A DNA stretch of 64,000 bases from Nymphaea colorata (GCF_008831285.2 NC_045147.1:24512981-24576980), one strand, 5' to 3'; positions 48,101 through 61,900 are shown, numbered from the stretch's first letter. Made by a program: numbers and translations. Notes: generated by a model from the sequence alone, not told the origin.

Positions 48101-51100
48101 AATTTAAATATTAGACATTATGTAAGTATACATATGTTTCATATATGATTTGTATATATGAATATCTATGTATGCATAGGTGTTATATATTTTATTTTAT
48201 TTGCTTCCTTTTCGTTTTTATGTATTTTTTATTTCTTTTCTTTTTCTATTTTTACCTTTTCCATTTTTGTAAAAGGGAACTAGCTGTTGGACCAGCTTCC
48301 AACGGCTAGATTTCTAGCCGTTGGAGCTGGCCCAACAGCCAACTCCTCCTTCTTCTCTCCCTTTCATTGTACTATATATATGGGACTGTTGTCCCTTGTT
48401 TGGTTAAGGCTTTTAGGCCTCTCTTGTGTATTCTTCTCTTGAGATTAATAGATTTGGTATCTTCTCCTCAAGTTTGAGGTTTGGTTGTGTATTACCTATT
48501 GAAGTTGTTGGGATCTTCAAGAGTGTATCTCTTGAAGCATTTGTATTCTCAAGATCAGGCCTGATTTACACCTGTTGCCATTCGAGCCAGGGCAACCATG
48601 CGTCCAGGTAAATACATAAAAATTTTTAATTTACTTTGCATTTGTTACACTTGATTCTTTTAAAACTTTCACATTGATTTGTTATATTTTTGTTTAGATT
48701 TGTGGTGGAATAGGTATGGGTTTGATTGTCCAAACCTAGCACGTTTTGCAATCAAAATCCTCAGCCAGACATGCAGTGCTAGTGGATGCAAAAGAAACTG
48801 GAGCGTGTTCCAACATGTCCATAGCAAAAAAAGGAATAAGCTCGAACATAAAAAGTTGAATGACCTTGTCTTTGTTCAATATAATATGAGGTTGAAACAA
48901 AGGTAATATAGGCATATAGCTTAATGTTTACATTTTTTGTACAATACATTTATATGAAATTATATATTAACAAGTTTTCTCTTATTTAACGTAGACAATT
49001 AGAAAAATCATTAGCAAGGAAGCACACATCTCAGTTCGATCCTATCAGCTTGGAAAATTTTGACGATCTAGAGCCATGGATTGAGGAAGAACCAGCTACA
49101 ATATTTAATGATGAAGATCTTGAATGCTTTAACCTTGAAGCTGAAGCAACAGAAGGCTTTGTTGATGAAGGAGAGTCTGCTACGGGCACTGCTGGTGCTG
49201 AATATGTTGATGAGGATCTTCCAATTCTTGACGATGAAGATGAAGAAGAAGATGAAGATTATGAATGATGAATCATGAATGAGAGTCAAGACAAGAGTGC
49301 TTTCATTTTATATGTATCGAACGACTTAAGAGTTATGAATCTATGGTTGTTGAACACTTCAATGTTTCAATTGTTATAAATTTTGATGTCTATGAATGAT
49401 GAACACATAAGTTTACAGCAATAATAAGTCTATCATTATCTCAAACATGTTTTCTATGAAGAATTTATTATTTTTAATTTTTTCTAATTTTTTAATGAAA
49501 TTTTCGATTTTTTTTTATTTTTTCTGGTTTATTAATAATTTTTTTTAAAAAATTACAATACGGTTACGATACGGCATATCTTAAAGCCCGACCGATACGC
49601 GTTTTACAACATTGCTTCATGCAACTGCTACAAAGTCGACCTGCACTTGTAACTTATAGAGGTCGTGCAAAACATTTAGATGATTACTATATACGTGACA
49701 TCCAAAAAATAATGCCCACTCAAAGAGAGAAGGAAAACCGAAGATAATAGATCGTTTCAACAAATGTTACGAGAGAGGGAAGACAGCAGCTTACCTCAAT
49801 AATGGCTTTCTTAGATATCAAACCTTTGTACTCATCTTCAGCTTTCTCAAACATTGCCATGACCTTCTTGTTGACCCTCTTCTCAAGACTTAGGGGGGAA
49901 GGAAGAAGAGCAACTAATAAGTCATAGTTTGGCAATATTTACTAAACAGAATGTCTGAAAGCAATTACTGGAGTCAAAGTATTCAAGACAAACGTTTGAG
50001 GGCAAACACACCTTGACTGCTCGGCTTGAAGCTTTTCAAATGCTTCCCTTGATTTATGAGGATTATGTGCAGAAAAATCATAGTCAGTACCACTTTTCCC
50101 AAACAAATGTCTCTCAGATCGTATCCAGCTATGCCTTTCAAGTAATCTGTCCACCTTTGCAGTGCAATCAGCTTTTTCGGTCTCCATCCGTCTCACCTGA
50201 AAAGAGGAGGACAATCAATCAAGAAATAGAGCTACAAGAATACCATCAATAAAGATTGTAGACTTTATGCCTGTTAGTTCATTAACGTTTGATCAAAAAC
50301 TTAATATTAGTAGTGAGCATATCATCAAAGAAAACCACCAGCCATAGCAACCTCATTTTCTATTTTCTTTTTGTCGACATTTGCATCACTGAGCTTTTGT
50401 TGAAGTTTCTGTTGCTTTTTTGTTAATGAATTGATCTGTGCATCACATTCCTTAATCTTTGAACGGCCAAAATCAAGTTCTGATTTGGCACTATCATATT
50501 CCTGTTTGATAGAACGAACCTGCAAACAAGGTCAAGAAGCAGCTTGTGACAACGAATATCATGTAAGAGCACAAGCATCGAAGACAAGTAGGCTACCTTA
50601 TCTTCTAGTTTGCTAATTTCCTCCTCCAAAGCCTTAATCTGTGACTCAACTGAGTTCAGTTGACTTTCCAATGCAGCCCTTTCCTGAATCATTGCATCTT
50701 TCTCCATAATTAACCTCTGTTTCTCATTTTCATGGCCCTGGAATCACATAATGAGACAAGAGAAACAAAATCATAGAGGCCATTGTCTCTGATCAGTCAA
50801 GTTGCACACATCGAAAAGCACTTCCCATTATGTGACAGTGAAAACCATCAAGAGTAAAAAGGAGCAACTTGAATAACTTGCTAGAAACAGGGTGATAGGA
50901 AGGCAGTACTCATCAGCAGCCTTAATAAATATGAGACTGCAAATAAACAATTACCTAAATATTGTATATTAATTATTATCATAGCATCGATGCAACAGAA
51001 GCACCATATGGGTATTTCCCAAATATGTAAGCAATGTCTCAAAAGATGATACTCTTTAACAACATGCTTCCGAACTTTCATACACAAAACTCAAAGGTTG

Positions 51101-54100
51101 TGAATCAGAAGATACTATTAACTCTATGCACCAAATTAACATACCTGCATGATCATTGGCATGATGATATAATTAGATAACAAAAGGATGTCCTAAAACA
51201 ACTCATCCAAAAACCTAAGAAGCTAAGACAGAAGCAGCACAGCATTCAGTGCACTGTTTATAAACAAGATCAGAAGTACACATACCTGAAGGTCCTTAGA
51301 GGATGACTGCATTTGCCCTTTAATTGACTTAATTTTCCTATCCAATGCCACAAGTTTTCCACCACGTTCTCTCGCATGGTCTTTGATAGATCTTTCAAGT
51401 AATGATACTTGAGATAAACATGCTTCATGCAGTATTCTTTTTTCTTTTGCATTTTTGCTTGCTTCATCAAGCTCTTCCCCAATCCTTCTAACCATCTCAG
51501 CTATCTGCATGTTAGATTTACATGAAGAGAATAAACAGCTTTGTAAACTAGAAACATTATGAAGTTTACATCCTCTCAAGGATGGCACAGCATGAAAGCC
51601 AACGGTACATACTATGCTGCAAGATTGAAATTGTTGCACCTCCCACTTGTTTTTTCTTTTTCCCTTGTTCCTTTGAGCTGTGGTGGTGTTGGATAGAAGA
51701 GAGGTTTATCTTTGGGGGTAGGGTAATGGCTTTTTGGAGGGTTTTCAAAAGGGGGAGAGTGGGGGGTAGGGGGGTAAGGTGGGAGAGGGAGGAGTGGTGG
51801 GGTTGGGTAGCGGAAGAGGAGCTTGTCAAATGAATCACCTTGGCTCCACTTAAGACAAAGTTTAAAATATAGCTTTTATCAGCATTGCGTTCCATAAGTC
51901 CAACCAAGCCAAATGAGCACAGCTGATCCAAGACAAGCTTGTACCACTTTACAATCTGCACACCTAAAAATGCTACTAACTTGGCTAAATTACATGGGAT
52001 GATGCCATCACTTACCAAGCAGTGCACAGTAGCACATTATCCTTGAAACATATATCAAGATTCATTGTCTCTTGAAACAATAGGAGATTATGAGTTTGAT
52101 CCTAGAGACAAGTAAACATTACAATCTCCTGAGATGACAAGCTAAAAGGCCATCTAGTCATAGGACTCAAGTGCAGCTTAGATAGATTAGTCACAAGTGA
52201 CTTGGACATAGGTGGTTTATGAAGACACAAGCACATGCAAAGGAAATTAATGATTATTATGTTCCAATATGTATGTGAAAATGCACCTTGCTGTGCTCAT
52301 TTTGTTCAGCTCTCCTCTCAAAGAGAGACAGGTCATACAGCTTCAGTTCCAACTGTGACTTCAGATCCATGAACTTCTTTTGCAATGGAAGAAGATGAGT
52401 GATCTGAACAAAGCAACAACTAGATTAAAAGGCCAACAGGAAATAGAAAAACTATTTATAAATTAAATAACCATAAATCCCTCTCGAGAATAACAAGAAG
52501 AGATCCAAACATGTCATGACAAGAATCATATTGGAGTTCAGAAACCAATAATATATCTTGAAGAATAAAAGGCCAAGAAGGCATCATTACAAGAACAGAT
52601 CCAGAAGAAAAGCCAAAATTTCTGGAAAGCCAAAACTTTCAAAGACAGATTCACTGAGATCATCATAGTCCACTTAACACCACTGTGACCGACTTCACCT
52701 ACCACATCAATACCACAAGGGGAGAAAAAGAAAGGGGACCTCTGCTTAAAGCTCTCGAAAATATTTTAACCACATACTCCTTGTTGGAATTTTCAATTTT
52801 AGGAAAAGAACCTTACCCTAGGGCCTAGACTGTTACTTATACCTTTGATTTCCCCCATAGCCATAATAGTAAAGAACAGTGCTGCACACCAAAAGGTGTT
52901 TTACTAGTGAAAAGAGAAATTTGACAACTATGAAGCATTATTTTTTATATTATCACTGTTCATTAATCATTGTAGTGAAATGATGTATAGCTAACTTGAA
53001 TTACAAGAAGGCATATTTGAACAGAATAATGCCAAGGTGCATATTGCACACACATATCTACCCAACCATAGAGCAAGAGGAACACATACTGATACTGCGT
53101 TCATTTCTGAGAAAAGCAGCAAAATGCTGTCTATAAGACCAAGTTAATAGTACAAACTGTAGACACCACCTTGCAAAAAATTTGGCATCAGTCGTGCATG
53201 CATCTGCTGTAGAACTCACAGTAGAGAAGCCATTCAGGCAATAAATACATAGTGGACTGACGAATATCCAAGGAACTAGTACTTCCTATAAGCATAGAAA
53301 ACTGTACATAGAAACAGAAGATTAAGCATGAATATATAGAGGCCACAATAAAAGTCACCTCTGCTTCAACTTCAGATACCCTATTTTGGTGCATAAGAAG
53401 CTTTGATTCAGCATCAGCTAGTGCATGCAGTTGCCTTAACAATTCGCCACCACCTCTGTACAAATTTGCTTTGAATTAAAAGACAACTCAAAAGTGACTC
53501 AGACTTTTTTTTTTTTTTTCTTGAACAGAGTATAGTATTTTTTGAAGCATTTTTATTAACGTAGGGAAGAAACACAAAGAATCGAGTTTAACTAGCTAAC
53601 ATGTTGCTGCCATCAAATGATACTCTTTCAAGCCAATCCAATGATATTCAAATTACTCTTTGCAGAGGTCTGGCCACCCTCTTCCACCCGTAAAGTAACC
53701 ACTTTAGTTAGGTTTTAGTACTAAACAGCCTATTCAAGATATGAAACTCTAAAGCATCACTACTGATGGGTGTATTTTATCAGTACAAGGATTAATATGC
53801 ACAGATTAGACGGTTTCACATGTCCAGTTCAAAGACGAATATGATTATTTGGATGATGTTATGCCATATGCATAACTACTCCTTCCAGCTTACCATATCC
53901 ATGTTACACCTGAGTCACATCCATATTGGTACTTAGGTAATTCATTAAGAAATCAGCAATCTCAGCGAAAAGTAACAACTGTTCAATTTCTTGTTTTTAA
54001 TTTGTTAATCAGCAATGTCTTTGGCATAATCTATGCTTTCAGTTTGCAGTTGACAATCTACAACAGCATGAGAGAGATTACTGCAGGTCTATTTTCTATA

Positions 54101-55937
54101 TAAGTTGTTAACATCCTACATATATAAGCATAACCCCATGCATATACAAGATAAGTTGGAAGCTACAAAGGAAATGGAACCATGTTGACTGGCTAGATTC
54201 AGCTTCCAATGTATTTTGAATCTAAATAAAGCAATTACTCAAACACATGACATTTCCCCACCGTTACTGAAAAAACCTCCCACTTCATTAATTGATATCA
54301 ATTAGTTAAATATAGCAATGCTCACAAGCCACATCTGAACTAAATCTGACTGGTTCATATCCTGAAAATGAATATTCCATGAAGTGCCAGAACAACCAAA
54401 AAAAGCTCAAGGAGATATAAATAACCATAATGTCTGTGTATGAATGGAGAGGGAGAGACTAATAAAGCTCCAACATATTATCTAGGAACCTTGCAAACTT
54501 ACTTTCGGCTTCCCCCAGTAAGAAGACCACTTGGCTGGAAAATGTCGCCATCAAGAGTTACACTAGGAGTGCAGATATCTCTATGAAATGCAACCTGCAC
54601 AGACAAACTGAACAGCATCAATTCACCTATAGAACATGAAAAATCTTCAATAGAAATTGTAATTCATTGCAAGAGCATGATATTTGAACTTTCATGCCCC
54701 TTTTTGCCCAAACAGAATTAAACATGAAATTATGTGTTCAACCACATGATGCATGAAACATCCAGTCTTAACCAAGGTAAAGACACAATACTACAACGGC
54801 CAATGTAATCCCCACTTCTAGAGTTTAGTTTCGTATTGATGATTGTGAGGAATCTTCAAGGGCTTATAAAAGAGGGTTTGTAAATGATTGATTGTCCTTG
54901 TTCCTATTGTTAGGGGAAAAGTTGAAATCCGTCGGTCCAAGGGCCCGAGCCTAGTACGGGATTGGGAATGGGTCAGGTTGTTACTTTTAGGGTTTAGTCA
55001 TGCATCGAAGATTACAAGGAATCTTCAAAGCCTATGAAAGGGGTTTTTAAGTGATTGGTTGTCTTGGTTCCTAGCTTTCTTAAGCCGGAACTGAAGTTGT
55101 TAAGAATGTGGGTTGAGATCCATTGAACCAGGGACCCAAGCTTGATATGGGAGTGGGTCAGGTTTACAATCAATGTGTAGTTTTCTTACACTCAATGGAG
55201 TAACTCCAAAAGAATGTTGATCAACAAAATTCTAACAAGAACTTAAAAGTCAATAAACAAAACCAATTGTTTTGGAACAGCAAATTCTATTTGGGGGACA
55301 TAAATGGCAAATAATGATCTGTAGCAAATACAAAAAGAAAAGAAATTAGCATAGCTTTACTCATAGTTATAATAGTGCAACTGCTGAGACCTATGTTGTT
55401 AAAGGAAGAAGGGAGAACCTAGCCCATGAGTATAGAGCCAGCAAAGCAAAATACTAAATGCTATCATTTTTACAGAATCAATCAAACTGATAAGCTCACT
55501 GTCAAATTAAGTCGCCCATATAAGATCATGGCAACAAATATAATATCATTATCGAGTTCTTAATGGTGAGGTTTTCTTGGGAATTTTTCAATAAAGTAGT
55601 CTCTCACAAAAATCTATGAAGATTTTCAAAAAATCAAAAAACAAAAATAGGTAAAATACAAATAAGAAGATGATAAGGAGACAGCAAAACTAACTAAAAA
55701 TAATAAAAGTGATGTTTTAATGATGACAGGACGATGATATATAGTTTAATTAAAGTTTAAAGTTGAAGCCATCATGATATTAATGTAAAAAAAAAAGAGA
55801 AATGAAAAGGCCAGAAAAAAGCAAAAATGTGACAAAGGTATGACAAAAAATGTGATAAATTTATTTTCGTTTTTTTTTTCAAAAAGCCTGTCTTTTCAGA
55901 TTTTTTTGTTTTCCCTTGTTTAACATTAATATCGCAT

Positions 55938-55968
<31 letters not shown>

Positions 55969-58900
55969 TGAGGCTATGAAATATATCTATGTCACAGAGG
56001 TGCGGGTGTGGGTTGTGACCCTTCAAGAAACTTGGGTGCATATGCAGAAATAAACAATAAATATAGGTATGTGTGTGTGTGCACTGTGCATGCAAAGAAG
56101 GCAATAATAAATAAAATTCTTCCCAATAATAAGCCTTTCAATGTAATAAAAGAAATTGAAAGTAAGATTGTAAGAAATTGAAAAAAAGCATCTCTTTTTG
56201 AAAATAAAAGAGGAGGTTTGAAACCAAAAAGCTTATAAAAGCTGTGATATATAGCTTTCATTCTCCTCTCCTACTGGCCGGTACCTCCTTTTTTCTTCCT
56301 CCTCTTTTCTCCTCTACTTTTTTTTTTTTAATCAGCGCTGCACCCTAGCTGCATCCTCTCACATCAATGCAGGTGCAGCACCCAAACTGATGCATTCCTA
56401 TGTCACCTGAGTGTGGGGTGCGGGTGCGGGTGCGGGTGCCAGCGCGGTACATCTCAAAAAATTTAGGTGTGGTGGTGTGGCAAGAGTATTTTATTATTGT
56501 TATCATTATTATTAATTTATTATTATTATTATTATCTTCTTTTATGGTTTTACCTAAAAGTTCAAAATAAAAAAATTCAAATTTAAAGTTCAAAATAAAA
56601 AATTTCAAATATAACAAATTTAAGAATAGATAGTCTGCATAGTTAACTTTCAGTCATAAATGGACAAATGCACATGCACTTGAACATGACAATTACACGA
56701 GTACACATTAATTTACATAACCTGATTCATATATGAAAATCTGTATTAATTCAGTTAGTCTCCACCCAGTAGTTTTGAAAGTTTGAAGACCAAGAAAATA
56801 AGCATTTCAATAAAAACAAGCTGATATTAAGTAGCTGAATCAGTTTCATTATTAGGGAAAACTAAAAGAACATACAAGTTCGCCATTTATCTTTGATTGT
56901 ATAGCAAATGACAACTAAAAGCACTTTAAAATTCAGTAACAAGACATCGACAAAATTTTCTAGCATATTGCAAAGCACATCTAAGAGGAGCAAGGAAGAC
57001 ACGGGTGGTTGACTTTGTTAAAAATTTAAAAAAAAACCCTAAAAATTGGACAAAAATAGACCAACTCGCATTTGACCGCACCCGACTCGGGTCAAACGCG
57101 AGTCGGGTGAGATTCGGAAAAGGAAAATTTTAGTCGGGTAAGGTCAGCCGCACCTGACTCTTGTTTGACCGTTTTGGGTGCACACCGGAGGTGCACCCGC
57201 ACCGCGTCGACGCGGGTGCGAGGACAAACAGGGCGCACCCTGTTGACTTAGATGCATCCTTTTAAGAAGGAAACACACACACAATGTTTACAAAAGCATT
57301 AGGTTAGTTAGATGAGCCTAGAGCATAGGTGGAACCCGACAAGACTACGTGCTTTAGGTCTCTCAAAACAAGGGAAACAATAAAATGGAGCATTAAATAT
57401 TAAAATTAACCATAAAACTGATGCATTTTTACCAATCAAGAACCTATAACTATCAATTTATAACAATAAAACAATGAAAATACTTGATAGGAAAAACACA
57501 TGAAGCATTTTATAACATGAAAATAAACAAGTAAAATTTGAAGATCAAATTCAAGAAGTCAAGCAATTAATATTACCAGCTATACGGCATTAGAAAAGCT
57601 TATAAACAAATATCAATGTTTTCAATGTTGAGCATCAAAATCTTACCATGTACTAAACACCAACTTCTGAATCTCTAATTCTAATTTGTAAAAGTAAGAT
57701 CCTAAAAAAAAAGAACCTAAACTTACTAATTAATTTTTAAGAAAGCAAAGAAGGAACATAAACCCTCAATATAAACACATATTTCATGTTAACATTGCCT
57801 ACAATAAAATTATCTTCTATTACAATTATAATGAACATGAAAACACACTAAGAAGATAATTCACATATATATACATATTAAAGATGAAAACCTAAAATAA
57901 CACGCAAATATCAAAATTATGAACTATAACTGTAAGTGTGTTTGCATGCATGCACATGTACTTTAAAAAATAATCACATGAAATAACAAAAGTAAAAAAG
58001 ACACAAAAAAGAAAAAAAAATTATCTCAAGGAGAAAAGGAAAAAAAAAGAAGGAAAAAAAGTGCAAAATTTAGATGGTCAGAGAAAAAACACAGGCTATT
58101 GAGAGCTTAGGATAATCTAGGCATCTTAGCTGATATTCTAGACATTTTCAAGTAGCGGGACACCTAGAAACAGCTAGCACGAGTGACCACCCAGGCCTAG
58201 GGGCCTAGCCGAGCCCGTGACAACATAGACCAAGACATCCAGTTGTCTCATTCAGCCTAACAACAAATATGCAGATATGATAGACGAGAAAGAAACATTT
58301 CAAGGATTGCAACAAAGAGTGAAGGTATGAAATACAAAACAAAAACCTTCTTACCAAGCAGATTCTTGAATTAATTATATAAAGTGATAAACTATTTGAT
58401 GAAAAAAGAGAGATTTAGCATACCTCCTTTGCAGCCTCCATGCTACGACAGACAAATGTTGAACCAAATACAAAGGCCATTGCATTCTGAGGGAAAGAAA
58501 AGGTAAAAGGAATTCAACATAGGTAACACACACTTTCATTGACATGTGAAATATCCATTGAAAACAAATCAAGAAACAAGAACTTCTTCAAGACATGCAC
58601 ACCTTCACTTCTTCGTCGTATCCAACCAAAGAAAGTGCCAATTTTGCATTCCCCTCACCAACCTGAAATAGCAACTCCTCAGTATGTCCTATCCATTAAA
58701 CACATGCAAGTACATGACACAAACATGCACCAACACATGCCTGCACACATTCCTCAACCACTCAATGAATCAGATTGCAACTGCAAGAAAAGGAAAGTAT
58801 ATAAAAGAACAAACCAGCCTAGAGGCAGCATGTTGAACTCTTGCAGCCACCACGTAAGACTGAATTTTGTTCAGAGGTATAATAGTCACTCTTTTCCGAA

Positions 58901-61900
58901 GATCACCTTTCTCAAGAAGCTGCTTCCCTGTACTCTCAGTGTCAACAACAACATTAAATAGCTTTCCACCTGCAGCTACCTATGCAGAATGAACATAACA
59001 TCTATTCAGCGAAAGCAGATCAAGGCACTGCTGAAGTAACAAAAATAATGAAAATGATATGCTTGCTAATCCAACCTCTATAGCAGTCATGGCAGCATCA
59101 TCTTTCACTTTGATGAGTTTAGCCACCACTCCTTTGACTTTTGACCTGTCAAAACCTTTTACAGGATCACGATATGCAAACTGAACATTGGCCAATTGTG
59201 CTGAAAGAACGCGGGTTTCATCCTTTAACTTCCGTATAGCATCTAATTGCTCAGAACGCTCCTGGAAAAGAAGATCAGAAGAAAGCAACTCCGAAATTTC
59301 AGAAGCTGTCAATACAAGTTTCTTTATTAAAGAAAGTTTAACCCATCACTTTCAGAAACCTTCTGCAAAGCTTCCATATGGCTTTCATCATAAGCAAGAG
59401 ATTCCAATGCTGCCTTGACATTCTCTACATCTTTCTTTTTGCCTTCCAGCTCATTCTCCACTTTCTTGGCCTCTTGTTGCTTAGACATAGCTTGTTTCTT
59501 TTTCTCCCTCAGCTCATTCTCAAGATGTTCAATCTTTGTTTTCAATTGCTTTATTTCAGTTTCAGCATTGCCAGCTGCCGCTTTAGCATCAGCAAGTTGG
59601 TCATCCAGACATTTGCTCTCATCCCCATTACTCTTACCAGCTAATACTCCCTACCAATGGCAACCATTTTGGTTATTTTCCATTGAACAATAAAGAAGTA
59701 GAAATAATAAGACAAAAATTGCATTGTACAAAACTTTTGAAAATAGATAAGCCTAAACCTGGTACTCTTTTTCACACTCATTCAAGTTCTTAGAAAGGTC
59801 ATCGACTCTTTTCCTTAAATCTGCAGCTCCATCCTCAGCTTGTTTAACAGCAGCTTCCTTCTCATCTACAGATTCCTTTATGTCTTCTATAGCATTTAAA
59901 AGCTGGTTGGACAGATATCACACGACACATAAACAACAGGGAACAGAAATCATGAAACATATATCCTAATATAGCCCACTGCTCATGTGCCATTGAAATC
60001 ACAAGTTGTGCAAGTCAGAAAAATGCTAATGCACCTTTTGGATAGCCTTCTTTTCGCTTTTTAGGGACTCCTGCTGATTACTGAGGACAGATGTTTCCTT
60101 CACTAGACCATGAGATAAAGCATCTACCTTCTCTGATAAGGTTTTAATCACACCACCCATCTTTGCATCCTTTTCAGCTGTCAAAACTGATAGGTTTTTT
60201 TCCATTTCTTCACTTTCCAATTTTAATTGCTTCACATTTTCATCAATATCAAAAATTTGAAGCTTCATCTTGTCCACCTCATCAACAGCAAGGTCAAGAG
60301 TCTGCTCTGCCTGAACAAATTCATAAGCAATGCAGAATCTTCTCAATCTATCGAGTTCAGCATTGCCGTTGGCCCATTGCATGTACTGTCCCTTTTCTTT
60401 TCGAAGCTTCTCCAAGGCAGGCAAAATTTCCTGATCAAGCAGTTTATCAATCTCATCAACTTTTGTTTGTTTTTTCTCCAGTGTCTTCAAAGCACCTTCC
60501 TTTTTCATTTCATACATCCGTGTTCCAGCAGCTTCTTCAAGCATAGATAAAATCTCCGGTGGTTTCATGTTCAAAACTTTAGTTATTCTTCCTTGCATAA
60601 TGAGAAAATGTGGATTGTTCACATTTAACTGTACAGAATGAAAAAGATTCTGTACCCGAGAGGGCTGAGCAAGGTGTCCATTGATGAGATATTTGTTCCT
60701 TCCACCAACCACAATCTGCACAAACTTCAATGCTTTAGCAAGCAGGACTAAAAATGAAATGAGGGTGGATGTTCACAAGTAAGCACCCAACCACTAGATG
60801 GCATATAGCATTCACTCAAAAATGTTAGCCACCATCGGTTGTTTTCAAACTATTCAACCATTATAAGGCACTTCATAAGAGGTCATTCCACAATGAAGGC
60901 ACAACAAGTATATAGACCTGTTGTAGAGTTCCCAAGAATCCAAGATGATAGATTTTTCACAGGTTCCTTACCAAACAAATGAATCAGAAACCTTAGTAAA
61001 TTCTGGAAATAAAAAATGAAGGAAGCGATCACAGTTTACAACGAAAAATAAAATACTAATTAGATTGCCAACTAAAAATAATAGACCATAAATTCATTCA
61101 CATATAATATATAGAAGTTTCCAAATGGAAATATAAATATCGGATATCCTTAGAGAGGCTTTGAGAGCCAACTAACTGACCATGCTTTCCTTCAACACAT
61201 AAATCAGCAAATTCCATTAACTAATAGACTAAATATGACATGTTTAATGATGATAAGATTAATCAAGTATCATATCGGGGTCCCATAGATCTAAATTTAA
61301 AGACTACACATGTGGTCATGTTGCATCCAAAGTTCTTATTGTAACAACCCGACCCACTTCTAGGCTCGGGCCCCTGATTCGGTAGATCCCAACCCACCCC
61401 CTAGCAGTTTCGTCTCCAACCCCAAAAAAGTTAAGAACAATGACAACCATCTATTTAATAACCCCCTCTATAAGCCCTTGAAGATCCCTCACAATCTTCA
61501 ATACGAGACTAAATTTTTGGGGTGTTACATTTTTTTTTTTTCTTAAACAAATTTTCGAACTTAAGGACGTTAAAAAAGTAAGAACCTGTTTCCTCTTCCA
61601 TTTTAAGGTTTCTCATACCCTAAATAATTGAGCTGTTTGATATTTGATTTTTTTTCAGGTCAACTCCTAAAAGAATCAATTTGTCTATGATATTTGACAA
61701 TAAAACCAAAATTGTGATTCAAGAGGCACAAAAGTGAATTTGGCGCAACAATGTGAGCACAAGTTGACAACCATGAGAAAAATAATGGTTCTGGACCGCA
61801 AAATGATGAAGGCATATTCATAAGCTTAGGTGTTGTCTTGCAAATCAGACGATTAATAGTCTTATCTTGATCTTCCAGTAATAAAAAACGGGGCTGGTGT

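Larger units (their letters stand above)
43175..48570 (+). mobile_element. Full-length Ty1/copia retrotransposon inside the hAT element
   Basis: The element is 5396 bp, with two 476-bp LTRs (43175-43650 and 48095-48570) that read identically line by line. A perfect 5-bp target duplication CCTGT (43170-43174 and 48571-48575) flanks it. The primer-binding site TGGTATCAGAGCC starts at 43651 directly after the 5' LTR. A polypurine tract, GAGGGGGGG, ends at the 3' LTR. It carries one gag-pol frame with a single internal stop. It is the youngest insertion in the window by LTR identity. Confidence 0.97.
40325..49268 (+). pseudogene. hAT transposase gene, frameshifted and doubly interrupted
   Basis: A BED zinc-finger-like start (about 40330-40430, with CSFCG) is followed by a frame change into [10 protein letters not shown]. 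The DUF659 block contains [20 protein letters not shown] (about 41127-41190) and [13 protein letters not shown] (about 41400). An MITE-like element (about 42039-43078) and a copia (43175-48570) then interrupt the coding exon. The coding signal resumes at 48571. After an intron, exon 48698-48902 encodes the dimerisation region ([42 protein letters not shown]). The last exon, 48995-49268, ends in an acidic tail and TGA. Breaks seen are frameshifts near 40390, 41088 and 41196, and an in-frame stop near 41353. The gene is non-functional as it stands. Confidence 0.88.
39845..49614 (+). mobile_element. hAT-superfamily DNA transposon in SMC2 intron 16, itself hit by two insertions
   Basis: Perfect 8-bp target duplications CTTCATGC (39837-39844 and 49615-49622) flank short terminal inverted repeats: CAGTGTTGTACA at the left, and CAATGTTGTAAA reading inward from the right. 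Subterminal regions at both ends carry clustered GTATCG/CGATAC words. The interior holds a broken plus-strand hAT transposase gene (BED zinc finger, DUF659, C-terminal dimerisation region). The total length of 9770 bp includes a 1-kb GC-rich MITE-like insert and a 5.4-kb copia; without them the hAT would be about 3.3 kb, a usual autonomous size. Confidence 0.93.
39720..49794 (-). other. SMC2 intron 16, 10.1 kb, filled by nested transposons
   Basis: The intron runs from donor GAG|GTAAGC (exon 16 end 49795) to acceptor TTTGCAG|AATGAC (exon 17 start 39719). Removing the hAT element and one copy of its 8-bp target duplication leaves about 300 bp, a normal plant intron. The exons on both sides are in phase. 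Confidence 0.9.
54595..58423 (-). other. SMC2 intron 8, 3.8 kb, with TRIM and MITE-like insertions
   Basis: This intron separates exons 8 and 9 in the hinge-coding part. It holds the adjoining TRIM LTRs (54804-55168), a (TA)n run at 55938-55963, and GC-rich MITE-like sequence at 55988-57250. The rest, about 57260-58420, is AT-rich with nothing recognised. Confidence 0.85.

Noticed and set aside
51566-52027. 153-residue minus-strand open frame inside SMC2 intron 11
   Set aside because: Lies between clear SMC2 exons 11 and 12; no domain, with a Pro/Thr/Ser low-complexity centre from a purine-rich tract.
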